Positions 44,946 to 55,795 of a DNA stretch of 64,000 bases are shown here, in pieces; the stretch's first letter is position 1; each line of letters opens with the position of its first letter. The position numbers and the translations under genes are program-made. The stretch is from Arachnopeziza araneosa (Eukaryota > Ascomycota > Leotiomycetes > Helotiales > Arachnopezizaceae). The DNA is taken from positions 558,001-622,000 of the forward strand of contig QYAI01000005.1 of NCBI GenBank assembly GCA_003988855.1, read 5' to 3'. The notes beneath the pieces were generated by a model. The model made no database searches and had not been told where the DNA came from. It saw only the letters and a list, made by a program, of their open reading frames with translations.

Positions 44946-47848
44946 TCAGGTTTGTTGCATGCCTTGGGTGCCACCAATTTGACGTTTGACCTGCTCACGA
45001 GCCCAGCGAGCGGTGTCGATGGTTCGAGGCTGGTATTCGCGGTTTTGACGGGTTTCCTTGATCATGAGATTCAACCAATCGGCACGGTAAAAGTGTGAGC
45101 ATTCGCCATGGGGGAAAGCTTCGGCGACATCGCCTATGACACCCATTGATGATCGCATTAGAGCATCGCTTCGATTTGGATCTAGTGCAACGGTATTGAG
45201 GAGTTGGAAGATTGACTCGATATATGGTGAGAGAAGATTGCCTTGAAATAAAAACGTTAGTAAGAATCAGGAATATAATGATAAAATCAACTCACTCTTG
45301 CCTCCAGATCTCATAGCACCAATAATGCCACCCCACGCATCCATAATGCCCTCTCGCAAAGAGATGATATAATCAAACATCTCATAAGATCCCTCGGGGC
45401 CGGCCTGAACACCAGCAGCTTGTTGAAGAACTTGTGCAACGACTGACAGATAAGTCTCAAAGTGGCCACCAATGGCGCCTGCGATATCTCCGAAGCACTG
45501 GAGAATGGCAGGCTTGAATTGATTGGCAAGGGCCGTACTCTGTTTTTGGGTTAGTTTTTCTTCTGCAAAATCATAACAAGCAGTCCAACATACTCTAAGA
45601 TTATTCAATAGATAGTTCATAAATGTATCACAGTACGGCTGGCATGGGGGACCCATCGAGCGAGTAATATCGCTTACAAGCCCAATAGCCATCGAACATA
45701 GAGCCGGCTCCTCTTGGTTGCCAAGAGCATTGTAAAGGTAAGGCGAGAAAGCCTCCATATATGGGGCAAAATCTTCCTCTAGACCATTAGCCAAGCCACT
45801 GACAGCGGCAAAGATAGCGTCAGGCACGCTTGACTTGGCACCGGCGGTTGATAGAATCTGCAACAAGACAGTCATGATGCGAGGAGCAAGGGGCTTGATT
45901 TCCTTCTCAAGGCGCTGGATGACGGCTAGAAGGACTGTGCATAAGCTTGTTTGCATCTCTTCCAAAGTAATCTTGTCTTCCACGCTGACAACCTGCTGTT
46001 GGAGAGGGATTGTATCGTCTAGGCGCTTAATGATGACTTCCGAGAGCGATGCAACAGCAGGTAAGCTGTCGTTGGCAGAGTTCTGAACAAAAATGTTTAG
46101 AACCTCATAGGCCGCAGTTCGTAATTGGTTGTCTGCATCAGATCTCTCAGTGACTTGGAGAAGTTGTGAAATGCTTTCGTTGAAGTGAGGTGTGAGTGGA
46201 TTTTGCTGGCAACCAATGTCACCAGAAAATCGCTCAGCAAGATTCATGAGGGCCCAGCAGCAAGAACCAGCCATCTTTGGGCTGCTAGCCAAACCACCGA
46301 AGAGAGCAATGATCAGTTGGGGGAGATCTCGTTGCTCATCAATGGCTTCTGAACAAGCCTCTGTGATACGTCCAAGTGCATAAGCAGTAGAATCTTTGAC
46401 ATGGATGACGGGATCTTCCATCATCTTGATGATGACTGGTAAGGCTTGTTTGACAATTGGCGTGATAACTTTCTCTTCTGGACCCTCCATGATAGCTCCA
46501 AAGGAAGAAACTGCAGCATCTCTATTATGCCAATCTTCATGACGGAGGTTAGCTTCAACAAAAGCCAAGACTGGTTGAATAACAGCCCCTCCAACAGCCT
46601 GGGCATACAATTGCAAGCACTGGTATGCAGCACGTGAAAGGTTATATTCATCATCGGCCGCATCCTCATCTTGCTGCGTCAAGAGATTGAGGAGAGTAGG
46701 GACAACTTCGTTGGTTGCAACATTGCAGAAATGGTAATTTTCCTGCATCTGTTCGAGAGACTCAGACTTGCCAATATGTTAGCAAGAGGTAAAGTTGACA
46801 ATTCGAAACTTACGTTTGCATTTTCGTCTTCGATCTGAATTTCCTCTTCACAGACTGTGCTCCAGAACTCAACAGCTAACTTAGCAACGTCCTCTTCTTC
46901 ACTCTTCATCCCCATAATCGTGAGTCCAAATAGTGCCTTTTCCATGTAGAAGCGCATCATTTCATAATAAAGGCCCATAATTCTGTTCAGGCAGCCAAAC
47001 GCGCCTTGCTGTATTCTTGAGTCTGAAGCCTGCGTAGCCTCACAGATAACTTGCATGATATAATTACGTTCGCCCTCATTTTTAAAATTGCTATCCACGA
47101 ACTCCAGGGAGTCGCCAAGAGCAAATATGGCTGCCAAACGAACCTCCGGGTTTGGCTCTTCTTTCCGCGCACCCTGTACAACAGCTGTGAGAATGGCATT
47201 GGAATGCTGAACCAAACTAGCTCTTAAGTCGGCATCCTGACTCTCGCAGATAAACCCGATAGTTGTCAAAGAGGCTTGCTTCAAGTGATCGCCACCCTCG
47301 CCAACATTACGCACTAAAGTGGGCATTAGCTCGGGCCATTGGTTTTTTGGGAGTTCAATAGCAGCTATCGACGCGATGACTTGGGCAGCTGCTTGGCCTG
47401 CTTGACCATTATTTGATGACAGAGCCTGAAGGGTCGTGTCTTTGACGCGCTTCTTGGTGTCCGCATCTTGATTGATCCACTTTTGCTGTAAATCGTGTAG
47501 CCGGGCATACTCTCGTGCTGTGAAGGCGTTCTTGAGCGCGATACCTGCTGCTTGTCGAACGGGTCCTTGTGCTTCCTCGTTGGCGAGCTCTTGAACGAGT
47601 GTGACTAGGTATACAGACTATGGTAGCTTCGTTAGCAGCTGTGGGCTTGCGCGAAGCAGGAAATGCGGTCAGGGAAGAGATCTCACAAAGTTTTGCTCGG
47701 CAGCTTGTGTAAGTTGTTGCTCTGCAGCTCCTCGAATGGAGGCATCTGTATATCTTTCATCAGTATCGATCTAAGCACCTTGCAGACTCTCGAGACTGTG
47801 CCACTAACCTGCGGAGAGGGTGTTTAGAAGAACCTGATTGACATCCAT
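44946..47848 (-). CDS. KAP95: importin subunit beta-1 (karyopherin KAP95)
   Basis: A multi-exon gene beginning MDVNQVLLNTLSA at 47848 and ending GTQGMQQT at 44946. HEAT repeats run the whole length. Diagnostic segments are VRQAAGIALKNAFTAR, PNPEVRLAAIFALGDSLEFV, EDPVIHVKDSTAYALGRITE, SSPKMAGSCCWALMNLAERF, MGPPCQPYCDTFMNYLLNNLR, and the C-terminal FPHGECSHFYRADWLNLMIKE. KAP95 carries the importin-alpha/cargo complex through nuclear pores and is released by RanGTP. Size (~870 aa) fits the family. The long exons 46748-45601 and 47326-46816 hold most of the repeats. The Ran exchange factor RCC1 lies at the right end of the same window, which I take as chance. Confidence 0.95.
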
Positions 47849-48516
47849 TTTTGCGTCTCACAGCCGGCGCGCTGTGCGTACGGTGCGTGTAAGAAGTACG
47901 TGTAGCTCTTTCAATGCGGTAGATCTATCGCCTCGTGGTTAAGAGTTTGTTTATCCTTTAGGTGAGATGTTGTTGCTGAAAGGGTTCGCGGTCAATTGTC
48001 TTTTGTTGAAGTTGAGGTCTAGCGAATTTCCTTGTGTTGATGACCCTAGGCTTCCAGATGTTCCTGCAGACGCCGAAGCCCGTCGAGAAAAGAAGTTCTT
48101 GTTGCCGTGGGAAAAGGCAAATGAGTGTAAAGAATTACCGTGATGGGTGTCCAAATCAACCTTGGGCTTGACTTTGTTTACTTTCAATTCAGTTTATCCC
48201 GTCGCTGGAGGAGTGGTACGCCATTTCTTGCTGGATGGTTCTAGCGTGCCTCATGGCGGCCCCTGCACGTGATGGTTGTCTTTCAATTTTGTTATAATTT
48301 CCACAATAGGGGGGCCTTAAATTCATGCTTCTTCTTGTCCCGAATGTTCAGTGTCATGCTATTCGCTATGCTTGGAGCCAGAAAGCTATATGGTTGCTCA
48401 AATTCACTTTTAATCCAGCCATCCACGTTATGCTGCCCAGCTCACATGCTCAATCTACCCCTCCATTGATAACCTGGAGGGAAACAGAAGGGCCGTCCCG
48501 CCGCCCTGTTTGCAAC
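47849..48516. other. intergenic, KAP95 promoter and LEU4 3' flank
   Basis: Nothing coding is supported; the frame at 47951-48187 has no ATG. One CACGTG box lies at 48266-48271, about 420 bases upstream of KAP95. Confidence 0.5.
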
Positions 48517-50617
48517 TCACATCCCATTTGCTTTGGCCTCCAAAACGCTGATTGCGTCCGGGCCACTCTTTGCAGCTCCGTTAAACTTGGGAATCGAAAC
48601 ATCTCCGTTGGATCTCGAACTAGGCCGACCGTTGTCGAGATCCAAATCTTGGCTCAACTTGGAACCGTGCTTGCCTTTGAGGAGGAGCGGCGTATTAGGC
48701 CTGCTCGTGATAAACTATCTGAAATCAGTCGAGTCCTGATATATATATGTGTGTGCAAGGGGAAGCATACATTACTAGCCGCGCTCAGAAGAGCAATCAG
48801 AGAACTCTGCACCACATCCTCATGCACCCCAACGCCCCAAACCTTCATATTGGACCCGGAAGCTGTGCATTCAATATAACTGGCAGCCTTGACACTCTTG
48901 CCACCACCAATGGCGTGTTCTTTATAATCTGCGACATCAAGATCGATACCGACCGACGAAAGAGCATTTGCCAAGCTGGAGATAGGTCCATTACCTGTAC
49001 CCCTTAACTCGTGCTCTTGACCGTCAATAGAAATAACACCCGAGAATCTTCTCTTCAAATGGGTAGTATCTTGAGTCTTGCCTGGTGCTGGGGGTGCAGG
49101 CGAGGCAGATCGATCTGTGCTGATAGTATAGTCCACGAGCTTGAATCTTGGATTTTCTTTGAGGAAGTATGTTTGCTCAAATAGATCCTGGATTTCTTGT
49201 GACAATAGCTCTCTCCCAACTTGGTCTGCTCGCTTCTGAACAATCTTGCTGAATGCAACTTGAAGTCCACGGGGAAGATCAAGCTCAAGATTGCGTAGGA
49301 TAATCCAAGCAGCCCCACCTTTTCCGCTCTGTGAATTGACCCGGATCACAGCTTCGTATGTGCGTCCGATATCTTGAGGATCAAGAGGAAGGTATGGCAT
49401 CTCCCACCTACTCTCATTCGTCGCTCCAGCAGTCTTCCTAAGCTGGAAGCCCTTCTTAATCGCATCTTGATGAGATCCACTAAAAGCACACACCACAAGA
49501 GAGCCACCATAAGGCGCTCTAGGGTGGACTGGAATCTTGTTGCTAACCTCTACAACATCAATGACTTTGCCAAGGTCTGAAAAGTCGATGTTCGGATGGA
49601 TTCCTTGCGTGTAAAGATTTAAGGCCAGCGTAACAAGATCCACATTTCCGGTTCTTTCTCCATTTCCAAAGAGACAACCCTCAACTCTATCAGCTCCTGC
49701 CAACTGTGCTAACTCTGTCGCTGCGACTGCACACCCACGATCGTTATGAGGATGAAGACTAACACAAATCTTCTCTCTCTCCGAAATATGTCTGCAGAAA
49801 TACTCAATCTGATCCGCATACACATTTGGCGTCGACATCTCCACTGTAGCAGGAAGATTGAAGATAATCGGATTCGCTACTGAGGGTTCCCACACAGCCT
49901 TCACAGCTTCACATATCCGGAGCACGAACTCAGGACTTGAATCCGAGAATGTCTCCGGGCTAAATTCAAATGCCCATTCGGTATCTGCTTGTGCGGGATC
50001 ATCTTTTGTAATTGACCGTGCGTATTTCGTGCATTGAACTGCCTTTTCCAAACATTCCTCCTCGTTCATATTAAAGACTATCTTCTGAAAGCATGGGCTT
50101 GTGGCAAGGTAGATGTGTAAGAGAGCCTTCTTGGCACCCTTGAGAGATTCGACTGTTCGTTTGATGAGCTCCTCTCTACACGGAGAGAGAACTTGAAGCC
50201 AGACATTGCCAGGAACAGCGCCGGGAGTCTCGACGAGGCGTCGTGTGAAATCGAAATCGGTCTGCGAAGCAGAAGGGAACGAGACTTCGATTTCTTTGTA
50301 ACCAAGCTCAACTAACATCTTGAAATACGTCCATTTTTGGTCGCCGTCCTGTCAACTCATTAGTGTCTGCAAGATGAATTACAGCAGAAGGGTTGCGAAG
50401 TACCATAGGATCGACTAAACTCTGGTTGCCATCCCGCAAGTCGGTCGAGAGCCATCGCGGTGGCTTGTCAAGGGTTTTGTCTGGCCATTGTCTATCCTTC
50501 AATTTCAGCGGAGGAAATTTCTTATACTTCACACTTGGATCCTTGAGCCTGAGGTGATCCGTCAGTAGGCTATTCTTCACAAGAGTGAGGGCGAGGTTTG
50601 GAATCTTACATAGGCAT
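48517..50617 (-). CDS. LEU4: 2-isopropylmalate synthase
   Basis: Four exons (50617-50610, 50548-50404, 50348-48771, 48714-48517) give 642 aa; the first coding exon is 8 nt. The start MPMLKDPSVKYKKFPPLKL is typical. Catalytic-barrel motifs are RWLSTDLRDGNQSLVDPM (acetyl-CoA/metal site), GYKEIEVSFPSASQTDFDF, the metal-binding VSLHPHNDRGCAVAATEL and GCLFGNGERTGNVDLV. The C-terminal regulatory domain has FSGVISIDGQEHELRGTGNGPISS and an ESIGGGKSVKAAS-like stretch, where leucine feedback acts in the family. The enzyme condenses acetyl-CoA with 2-oxoisovalerate, the first step of leucine synthesis. Splicing the last intron replaces a short read-through end with a conserved-looking tail FITSRPNTPLLLKG...KANGM. 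A Gcn4-type site lies 168 bases upstream. Confidence 0.95.
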
Positions 50618-51355
50618 GTTTGGTGATGGTGGGGTATTAACCGTCTGAACTTGCTTTTTGATGGGTTGCCTTTGTCAGGGGACAGATTCAGGAACAATTG
50701 TATAGGGATGGTCACCAAGAAGAGGGTGAACGTTAGTTGCCGCCAGCCCCTACTATTTAATGTACGAATTGAATCTAGAGAAACTGAGTCACCACCCTTT
50801 TTTTTGGGGTGCCCTCCGTTTTGTTGCTTTCCCGGAAGGCGGGGCAACATCTCCACAAATTTCACCATCACCCTGGGCGCTGATTATTCCTGTAGAGAGC
50901 ATGAAGCATCACTGCAGGGAGAAGGCTAAAAAGGGATACCAATGATCTCACCTTTCCACTCACCTGCGCAAGGTTCCCGGGGCGTTTTACGGTACCACCA
51001 AGGCGACCACAGAAAAGAAGTTCTCCCGAGGTTATCCCACAGCAAAACGTCCAACGTCCTTCTCCCTGGAATTACCACCTCATGGGAAACCGGTTTTCTC
51101 AAAATTATTCCTTGGGAATTGGGGTTCGAGTCTCAAATTATGATACAAGTCACAGACATGTCAAGACACAAAGAGGAACTATTGTATGGCATGAAAGTCT
51201 TTCTTTCATTCTAACAGAACCATCTGGAACGCCGCCCGAGATGCAATAGGTATCTACAAATCTAATCGCTATAATGCTTGCTTTGCTTCTAGCTTCACTG
51301 AATATATGTGCATGAATGCTCCCAGCTCCTGAAGACGGCCACCCACCAGCCCAAT
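50618..51355. other. intergenic, LEU4 promoter and ferric reductase 3' flank
   Basis: Contains the TGAGTCA element above and an unbroken T tract near 50800 (minus-strand A tract). The rest of the region shows no gene. Confidence 0.5.
50785..50791. promoter_or_regulatory. Gcn4/CPC1-type site TGAGTCA upstream of LEU4
   Basis: The palindromic TGAGTCA matches the general amino-acid control element and lies 168 bases before the LEU4 start codon. In fungi, Gcn4/CpcA activates leucine genes under amino-acid starvation. Seven bases can occur by chance; location in an amino-acid gene promoter raises its value. Confidence 0.6.
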
Positions 51356-53221
51356 CTACCATGTAAATGACTCCTCAATGAAATCCACCACTCCAACTTC
51401 CTGCACTTCTCTGACAGCCTCGCGTACATTGTCTTGTAAACCCCCTGGACCGCATACGGTCACGCAGCATGCACCTACTTGATTCTTGATCTCGGTCTCC
51501 AGAAGTAGCTTGACATTGGGTCGACCGGGGTACATCTGGACTGTGTTTGACGGCGAATTGATTTCTCGGGGGTTCTTTGGTCGCGTGACAAAGAGCTTGA
51601 TGGTGAGGACGTCTCGTCGCCCGGGCATGCGAAGAATAGTATCCATCCATGGCCGAACCCATTCAAGATGCTCTGAATCGCGGACGATCCAGACGAGGGT
51701 GATTTTCCGTGTCGCAACAGTCTTATTATAGAATCCTTCGATTAGGTGACGAACGAAAGGCACTTGGTGGGTAATGCCGCTGGATCCAGCGAAGAGAATG
51801 CTGTGCCCATACGAGTCGAGAGAGTGGTGACCACCATAGGGGCCTTCGAATGCAGCCTTGAGAGTCAAAGTTCGTGGACGAATGTTGTAGGCTTTCTTAA
51901 AGAGACGCCGTGTCATGCCAGTTTGAGCGTGAATGACAAACGATATGTCGGTGACTGTCTCCGAGTCCTTAAGCTGTGGAATATTGGATCCCTTTTCTGT
52001 GGTTGGAAGGGCTTCTCGGGCAGGCTTGTGTTCGACCCAAGCAATTGAGAAAGGGTGCGACTCCCAAGGTTTGATAGAACCGAACCGAAGGTAGGCATGG
52101 CTTCCAGGCTTTACATTGACTTTCCTTGGACAATGTAAGGTGACTCTAGTAGCTTCTCCTGGAAGAGACTCGATTGTTGCCGTAGTCCACCCCTTTCGAG
52201 AATAGTTGCACCAGATGATCCTTAGCATTCTCACAATGCGATCAGCAGCCCATAAGATAATGATAATCTTGATGTAAAGCAATTGCTTGAGCTTAGCAAT
52301 CTCGCAGTGGATGTAAATGCCAACCATAGCAGCTGCAACAAGGATGATATGTACGTCAAGGAACGTCTCATAAAAAGCATGCCTAACAGGGGAGAGAGAA
52401 AGGAGGATAATCAAGACCATTGACGCTGTTCCAACGAGACCCCATGAAGCAAAAGGAACTGTTGAAAGTTCATGCCACACACCTGACCAACCCGTTGCGT
52501 CATGTTTAACATAAGCCCAACAGGTGGTATGGACTACGGATTCCAGAACGACGATTCTCCCAGTCCATCGATGGAGGAGATTGTAAGTATCGAAGCTGAT
52601 CTGGAGGATGGATATTAAAGGGTTGTTACGGCCAGCAAAAATGACTAGCGCAATCATATTGACAACGGCAAGAACTCCTGATCGCCCTCGAAGTTCTGCA
52701 ATGACCTGATAGCGATTAAGCTCTTTCCAATCCAAAGCCAGGCAATATCCAATATTGCTTAGCCAGAAGGCAGCTAAAATAACGCTGTGGAATCTTGACG
52801 GAATGGTACCCATGTTCGTGGCCGATGATAGTCGAAATTCTCTATTGTGTCGCTTCCTCATAAGAGGGGCATACAACATATTCTTCTTGAATTTCCAAAA
52901 CCATCCTGTGCTGTGCTTCGAAAAGTAGATCTGTTGTGTTGCTGATAAGCTCATTGCTGCGAGATGTCTCATGTGTGCGTTGTATCGTTGCCACATTCGT
53001 ATGCATAAAATAACGAGGCCCACGATTCCTAAACTCCACCATAGCGTGAGGGTGAAGATATTGTCCAGAGACTGGTTAACGCCATTAAGAGCAGTAGCGT
53101 ATTCAGCTACCGTTGAACTTGGTTTAGTTGTTTGATTTGTTGCTGTTGCGCGGTTGAGAATGGGGGTTGCTGTACGGAACAGCTCGCGCACTTCGGCGCC
53201 AACACTTCTTTCTGACGCCAT
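51356..53221 (-). CDS. ferric reductase / FRE-type flavocytochrome
   Basis: A single exon of 621 aa from MASERSVGAEV at 53221; the frame is open up to 53386, but the extra residues look non-coding. A Ser/Thr-rich outer N-terminus is followed by about seven membrane helices. The ferric-reductase domain has the bis-haem pairs HRWTGRIVVLESVVH and HIILVAAAMVGIYIH, each with 13 residues between the two histidines. FAD binding is marked by HPFSIA (HPFT in most members), and NADPH binding by GSSGITHQVPF and CVTVCGPGG. The end FIEESFTW is the conserved aromatic terminus. The family reduces Fe3+ or Cu2+ chelates at the plasma membrane with NADPH. No high-affinity iron transporter or oxidase gene is adjacent. 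Confidence 0.92.
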   Translation of the reverse strand: MASERSVGAEVRELFRTATPILNRATATNQTTKPSSTVAEYATALNGVNQSLDNIFTLTLWWSLGIVGLVILCIRMWQRYNAHMRHLAAMSLSATQQIYFSKHSTGWFWKFKKNMLYAPLMRKRHNREFRLSSATNMGTIPSRFHSVILAAFWLSNIGYCLALDWKELNRYQVIAELRGRSGVLAVVNMIALVIFAGRNNPLISILQISFDTYNLLHRWTGRIVVLESVVHTTCWAYVKHDATGWSGVWHELSTVPFASWGLVGTASMVLIILLSLSPVRHAFYETFLDVHIILVAAAMVGIYIHCEIAKLKQLLYIKIIIILWAADRIVRMLRIIWCNYSRKGWTTATIESLPGEATRVTLHCPRKVNVKPGSHAYLRFGSIKPWESHPFSIAWVEHKPAREALPTTEKGSNIPQLKDSETVTDISFVIHAQTGMTRRLFKKAYNIRPRTLTLKAAFEGPYGGHHSLDSYGHSILFAGSSGITHQVPFVRHLIEGFYNKTVATRKITLVWIVRDSEHLEWVRPWMDTILRMPGRRDVLTIKLFVTRPKNPREINSPSNTVQMYPGRPNVKLLLETEIKNQVGACCVTVCGPGGLQDNVREAVREVQEVGVVDFIEESFTW

Positions 53222-53895
53222 CAAATCTCTAGTATCTGTTGCTGAACTTGAGAGTATGCAAGGACTTGAAGCTCGCAGGTGATAGTCGTAGATCGGTAGA
53301 TAAGGTGTCAGAATATATGATTCTAGAAGCGTCGAGTGTCGGGTTGGGTCGAGATCGAAGATGAGAAACTTTTGGGAATGTATCAATAAATATTCTCCTA
53401 GGAATGAATGTTCCTATTGTCCTCCTCTTGTTTCAATACTACGGGTCGCGATTGAAAAGAGCCACCGATTTCTCAATAAAGAGCATCATGTGAATGAAAA
53501 ATTGACAATAGCTTTGTTTGGTGTCAATGAGTGTGTGAGCGGTGATTCCTCAATGAGAATAATGAGTGTAGGTCGCCAGGACTTTGGGAGAACGATATGA
53601 CGCAGAACAACAAATGGACAGTCTCCAGGACTATATCCAATTTCGTGGGTCGATTCCTTTCCGAATAATAACCAAAAATTCTGAAGTTTGGTGTGGTGGT
53701 GGGGTAGACTTGGATTGCGATCAATTTATCTGAGCTGAGCAGTGACCACTGGAACCGCAAACGCAATCTAAGAAACAAACCAAAATCTGGTATCAAAATA
53801 TGAAAGGCGTAGAAAGGGTGATTCAAAGTTCGTCTGTCCCGGTCCGATTCTCCGTGGGGATCTCTGACAATCTAGGTTACTGCACAGCAGAACGT

Positions 53896-54021
53896 CTATG
53901 AAGGAAATGACTCGGGCTTCGAGTCTCTGCGAACAAAGATCCAAAACACGACCGCAATCACCAAAACCAAGATCAACGAGCGATATGCAAAGGGAGAGAG
54001 GAAGGACAAGATGGAGGTCAT
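53896..54021 (-). CDS. candidate 41-aa single-span membrane micro-protein
   Basis: An ATG at 54021 opens 41 codons with a stop at 53896-53898. The middle is a strong membrane span (LILVLVIAVVFWIFV) flanked by Tyr-Arg before it and RRDSKPES after it, a positive-inside pattern. A splice-acceptor-like CTTTTAG lies just before the ATG, so it could also be a last exon. I do not recognise the family. Confidence 0.35.
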   Translation of the reverse strand: MTSILSFLSPFAYRSLILVLVIAVVFWIFVRRDSKPESFPS

Positions 54022-54791
54022 CACGGTCTAAAAGAAGTCGGCCATCAAGCTCTTCCTTCCCAGGGTCTAGGTCCCTCCCTGAAAGAATGATGGCCTCAGC
54101 GCATGCGGTGGAGCATTCCCAGCTGTCTTATTTGCAGGAGATAATCCAAGCCTATCACTCTCAGGTTCGACAGGTCGGCTCCTCGCAGACCCAGAGGCTG
54201 GGCAGACGAGGACCTGGTCTTGAGGCTGCTTTTCCCAGGATTGCAGTGACATCTGTAAGTTAAAGGCAGGCGTTGGGACTTGTTGATGTCAGGGGCGGTG
54301 AAGATGGTTGGCTGAACATCAGCCTTTGTTCTAGTGGCGTTTACAGGTCGACTCGCTGTTCAGGAGACGCTGGGAGATGACTGGATGTTTGTTTGAAACG
54401 CCCCGGATCCAGATCAGGGGGAGGCTTGATGATTGGCTTTGGCGCTTCTGCTCGCGTCTGCCATGTTACGATGTTTGCAAGCTGAGAACCTCAAGTACAG
54501 TAGCATGTCAGAGAGAAGTGACTTTTTCATACCCAATCATGAGTGAAGAAAGCCAAAATGACTACTTCATCTCAGGCAAGTTTAGAGTGTCCAGAGTTTT
54601 GCTCCAATAAACTGGTCCATGCCGTCTTTGCTAGACTCGTCATTTATGATCTGGCATCCTTACGGACCCGCCGTTTTAAAATATGCAGAAGAACTGAAGG
54701 TTTAAGAGTTGTGGCTGACAGGTGGCGAAGAAAGGGCTGAGGAGAGGGATCTAAGCATCTACTGCTGCCTCAGGCCTTAAAGATCCTAGGT

Positions 54792-54797
54792 CACGTG
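54792..54797. promoter_or_regulatory. CACGTG E-box before MIC19
   Basis: TCACGTG lies 90 bases upstream of the MIC19 start codon; compare the ATCACGTGAT before the reductase gene. The factor is unknown. Confidence 0.4.
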
Positions 54798-54881
54798 CAA
54801 ACCTCAATATCTCATTCCGAACCTCGAGAAAGTGAGCTGGTAGTAGTCGCTAAGCCATTGAAGCTTCCACAACCTCTCAAA

Positions 54882-55508
54882 ATGGGATCTGGCTCTTCCA
54901 AACCAGACGGACCTCCTTCAACCCAAGTATGGACTAGGTACAAGTTTCCGCTCCCCTCCTCCTCCTCCAGATTTACTAATAGCGCACAGCGACCAACCCG
55001 TCCAGTTCTCTCAAGGAATGCTGAATTCCTTGCAGTCCAGCTCGGAAGTAGGTTCTACTACTCAACAGAGACAGTTCAATATTAACACCTTCTGCAGACC
55101 GATTCCACACGCGCGAAAAGCCTCGAGCTTCACATCCAGTCCCGTGTTGCCGAAGAGCTTAAACGCTTACAAGAGCGCGCCGCCAAAGACTACGAAGCGC
55201 TCCAAGCCAAGATATCCTCTGTGGAAGATTCAATCGCGAAGAAAGGAAGCGGAAAGTCTGCCGGCGATACTCTCAGAGATATCGGTAGAGAAGCCGTGCA
55301 GAACGATGTTCAACAGCTGAGGAAGAAGTTGGAGGGCAGAAAAAAACTTACCGAAGTGGATGAGGGCGTGGAGAAGGCGAAGAGCGAGGTCATAAATTGT
55401 CTGAGAGTGAATGATAGAAGACCTTTAGATTGCTGGAAAGAGGTTCAGAACTTTAAAGATGAGGTTAGGAGGTTGGAGGGACAATGGGTCGAGAAGGTCG
55501 TGAGATAG
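54882..55508 (+). CDS. MIC19: MICOS subunit MIC19 (DUF1690)
   Basis: Three exons (54882-54937, 54990-55047, 55098-55508) give 174 aa. The start MGSGSSKP fits N-terminal myristoylation of Gly2. A short conserved QFSQGMLNSLQSS and a coiled-coil DUF1690 body (HIQSRVAEELKRLQER, AAKDYEAL) follow. The C-terminal CHCH-like hairpin NCLRVNDRRPLDCW has two cysteines separated by ten residues, the spacing I recall for the fungal protein. MIC19 is a peripheral inner-membrane subunit of MICOS in the intermembrane space and helps shape crista junctions with MIC60. The ends of MIC19 and TYW3 are 287 bases apart and convergent. Confidence 0.9.
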
Positions 55509-55795
55509 ATAGCCAAGTGATTAAGAAGTGAAGCTGTAGAATACGTGTATCGTAATAGATGGGAATATATGACTGGAACAAATTGTGCTCCCTCGAAGAA
55601 ACTGAACACTTCAGTTTGTGAAATAGCAATTTCCTCTGGTTGATTGTACAACTCTAGCTAAGGTTCTGAGATGGAAAGTTCCTAAAGCCGATATCACTAC
55701 TCTTTGTCTCTTGGAAATGAGAAAGAAGACATATCGCACCAGTCCATCAATTAAATTTTAGATATTTCTTGTGCTCTATAGATGCTAAGCGAATG

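Larger units (their letters stand above)
53222..54881. other. intergenic between divergent genes
   Basis: 1.66 kb between the ferric reductase (-) and MIC19 (+). It holds the 41-codon membrane ORF at 53896-54021 and an E-box at 54792-54797, both listed separately. Other ORFs (53898-54263 +, 54067-54252 -) have no recognisable features. Confidence 0.5.

Noticed and set aside
47951..48187. 78-codon minus-strand frame upstream of KAP95
   Set aside because: It reads like protein but has no ATG, and no splice site supplies one convincingly.
48654..48770. Read-through end of LEU4
   Set aside because: The continuous frame ends in an unlike-family tail; splicing 48715-48770 gives a better C-terminus ending at 48517.
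51121..51140. GGTTCGAGTC word resembling a tRNA T-arm
   Set aside because: No acceptor stem, D-arm or anticodon arm could be folded around it.
53898..54263. 121-codon plus-strand ORF
   Set aside because: Arg/Ser-rich antisense of other frames, no domain, and overlaps the better membrane micro-ORF.
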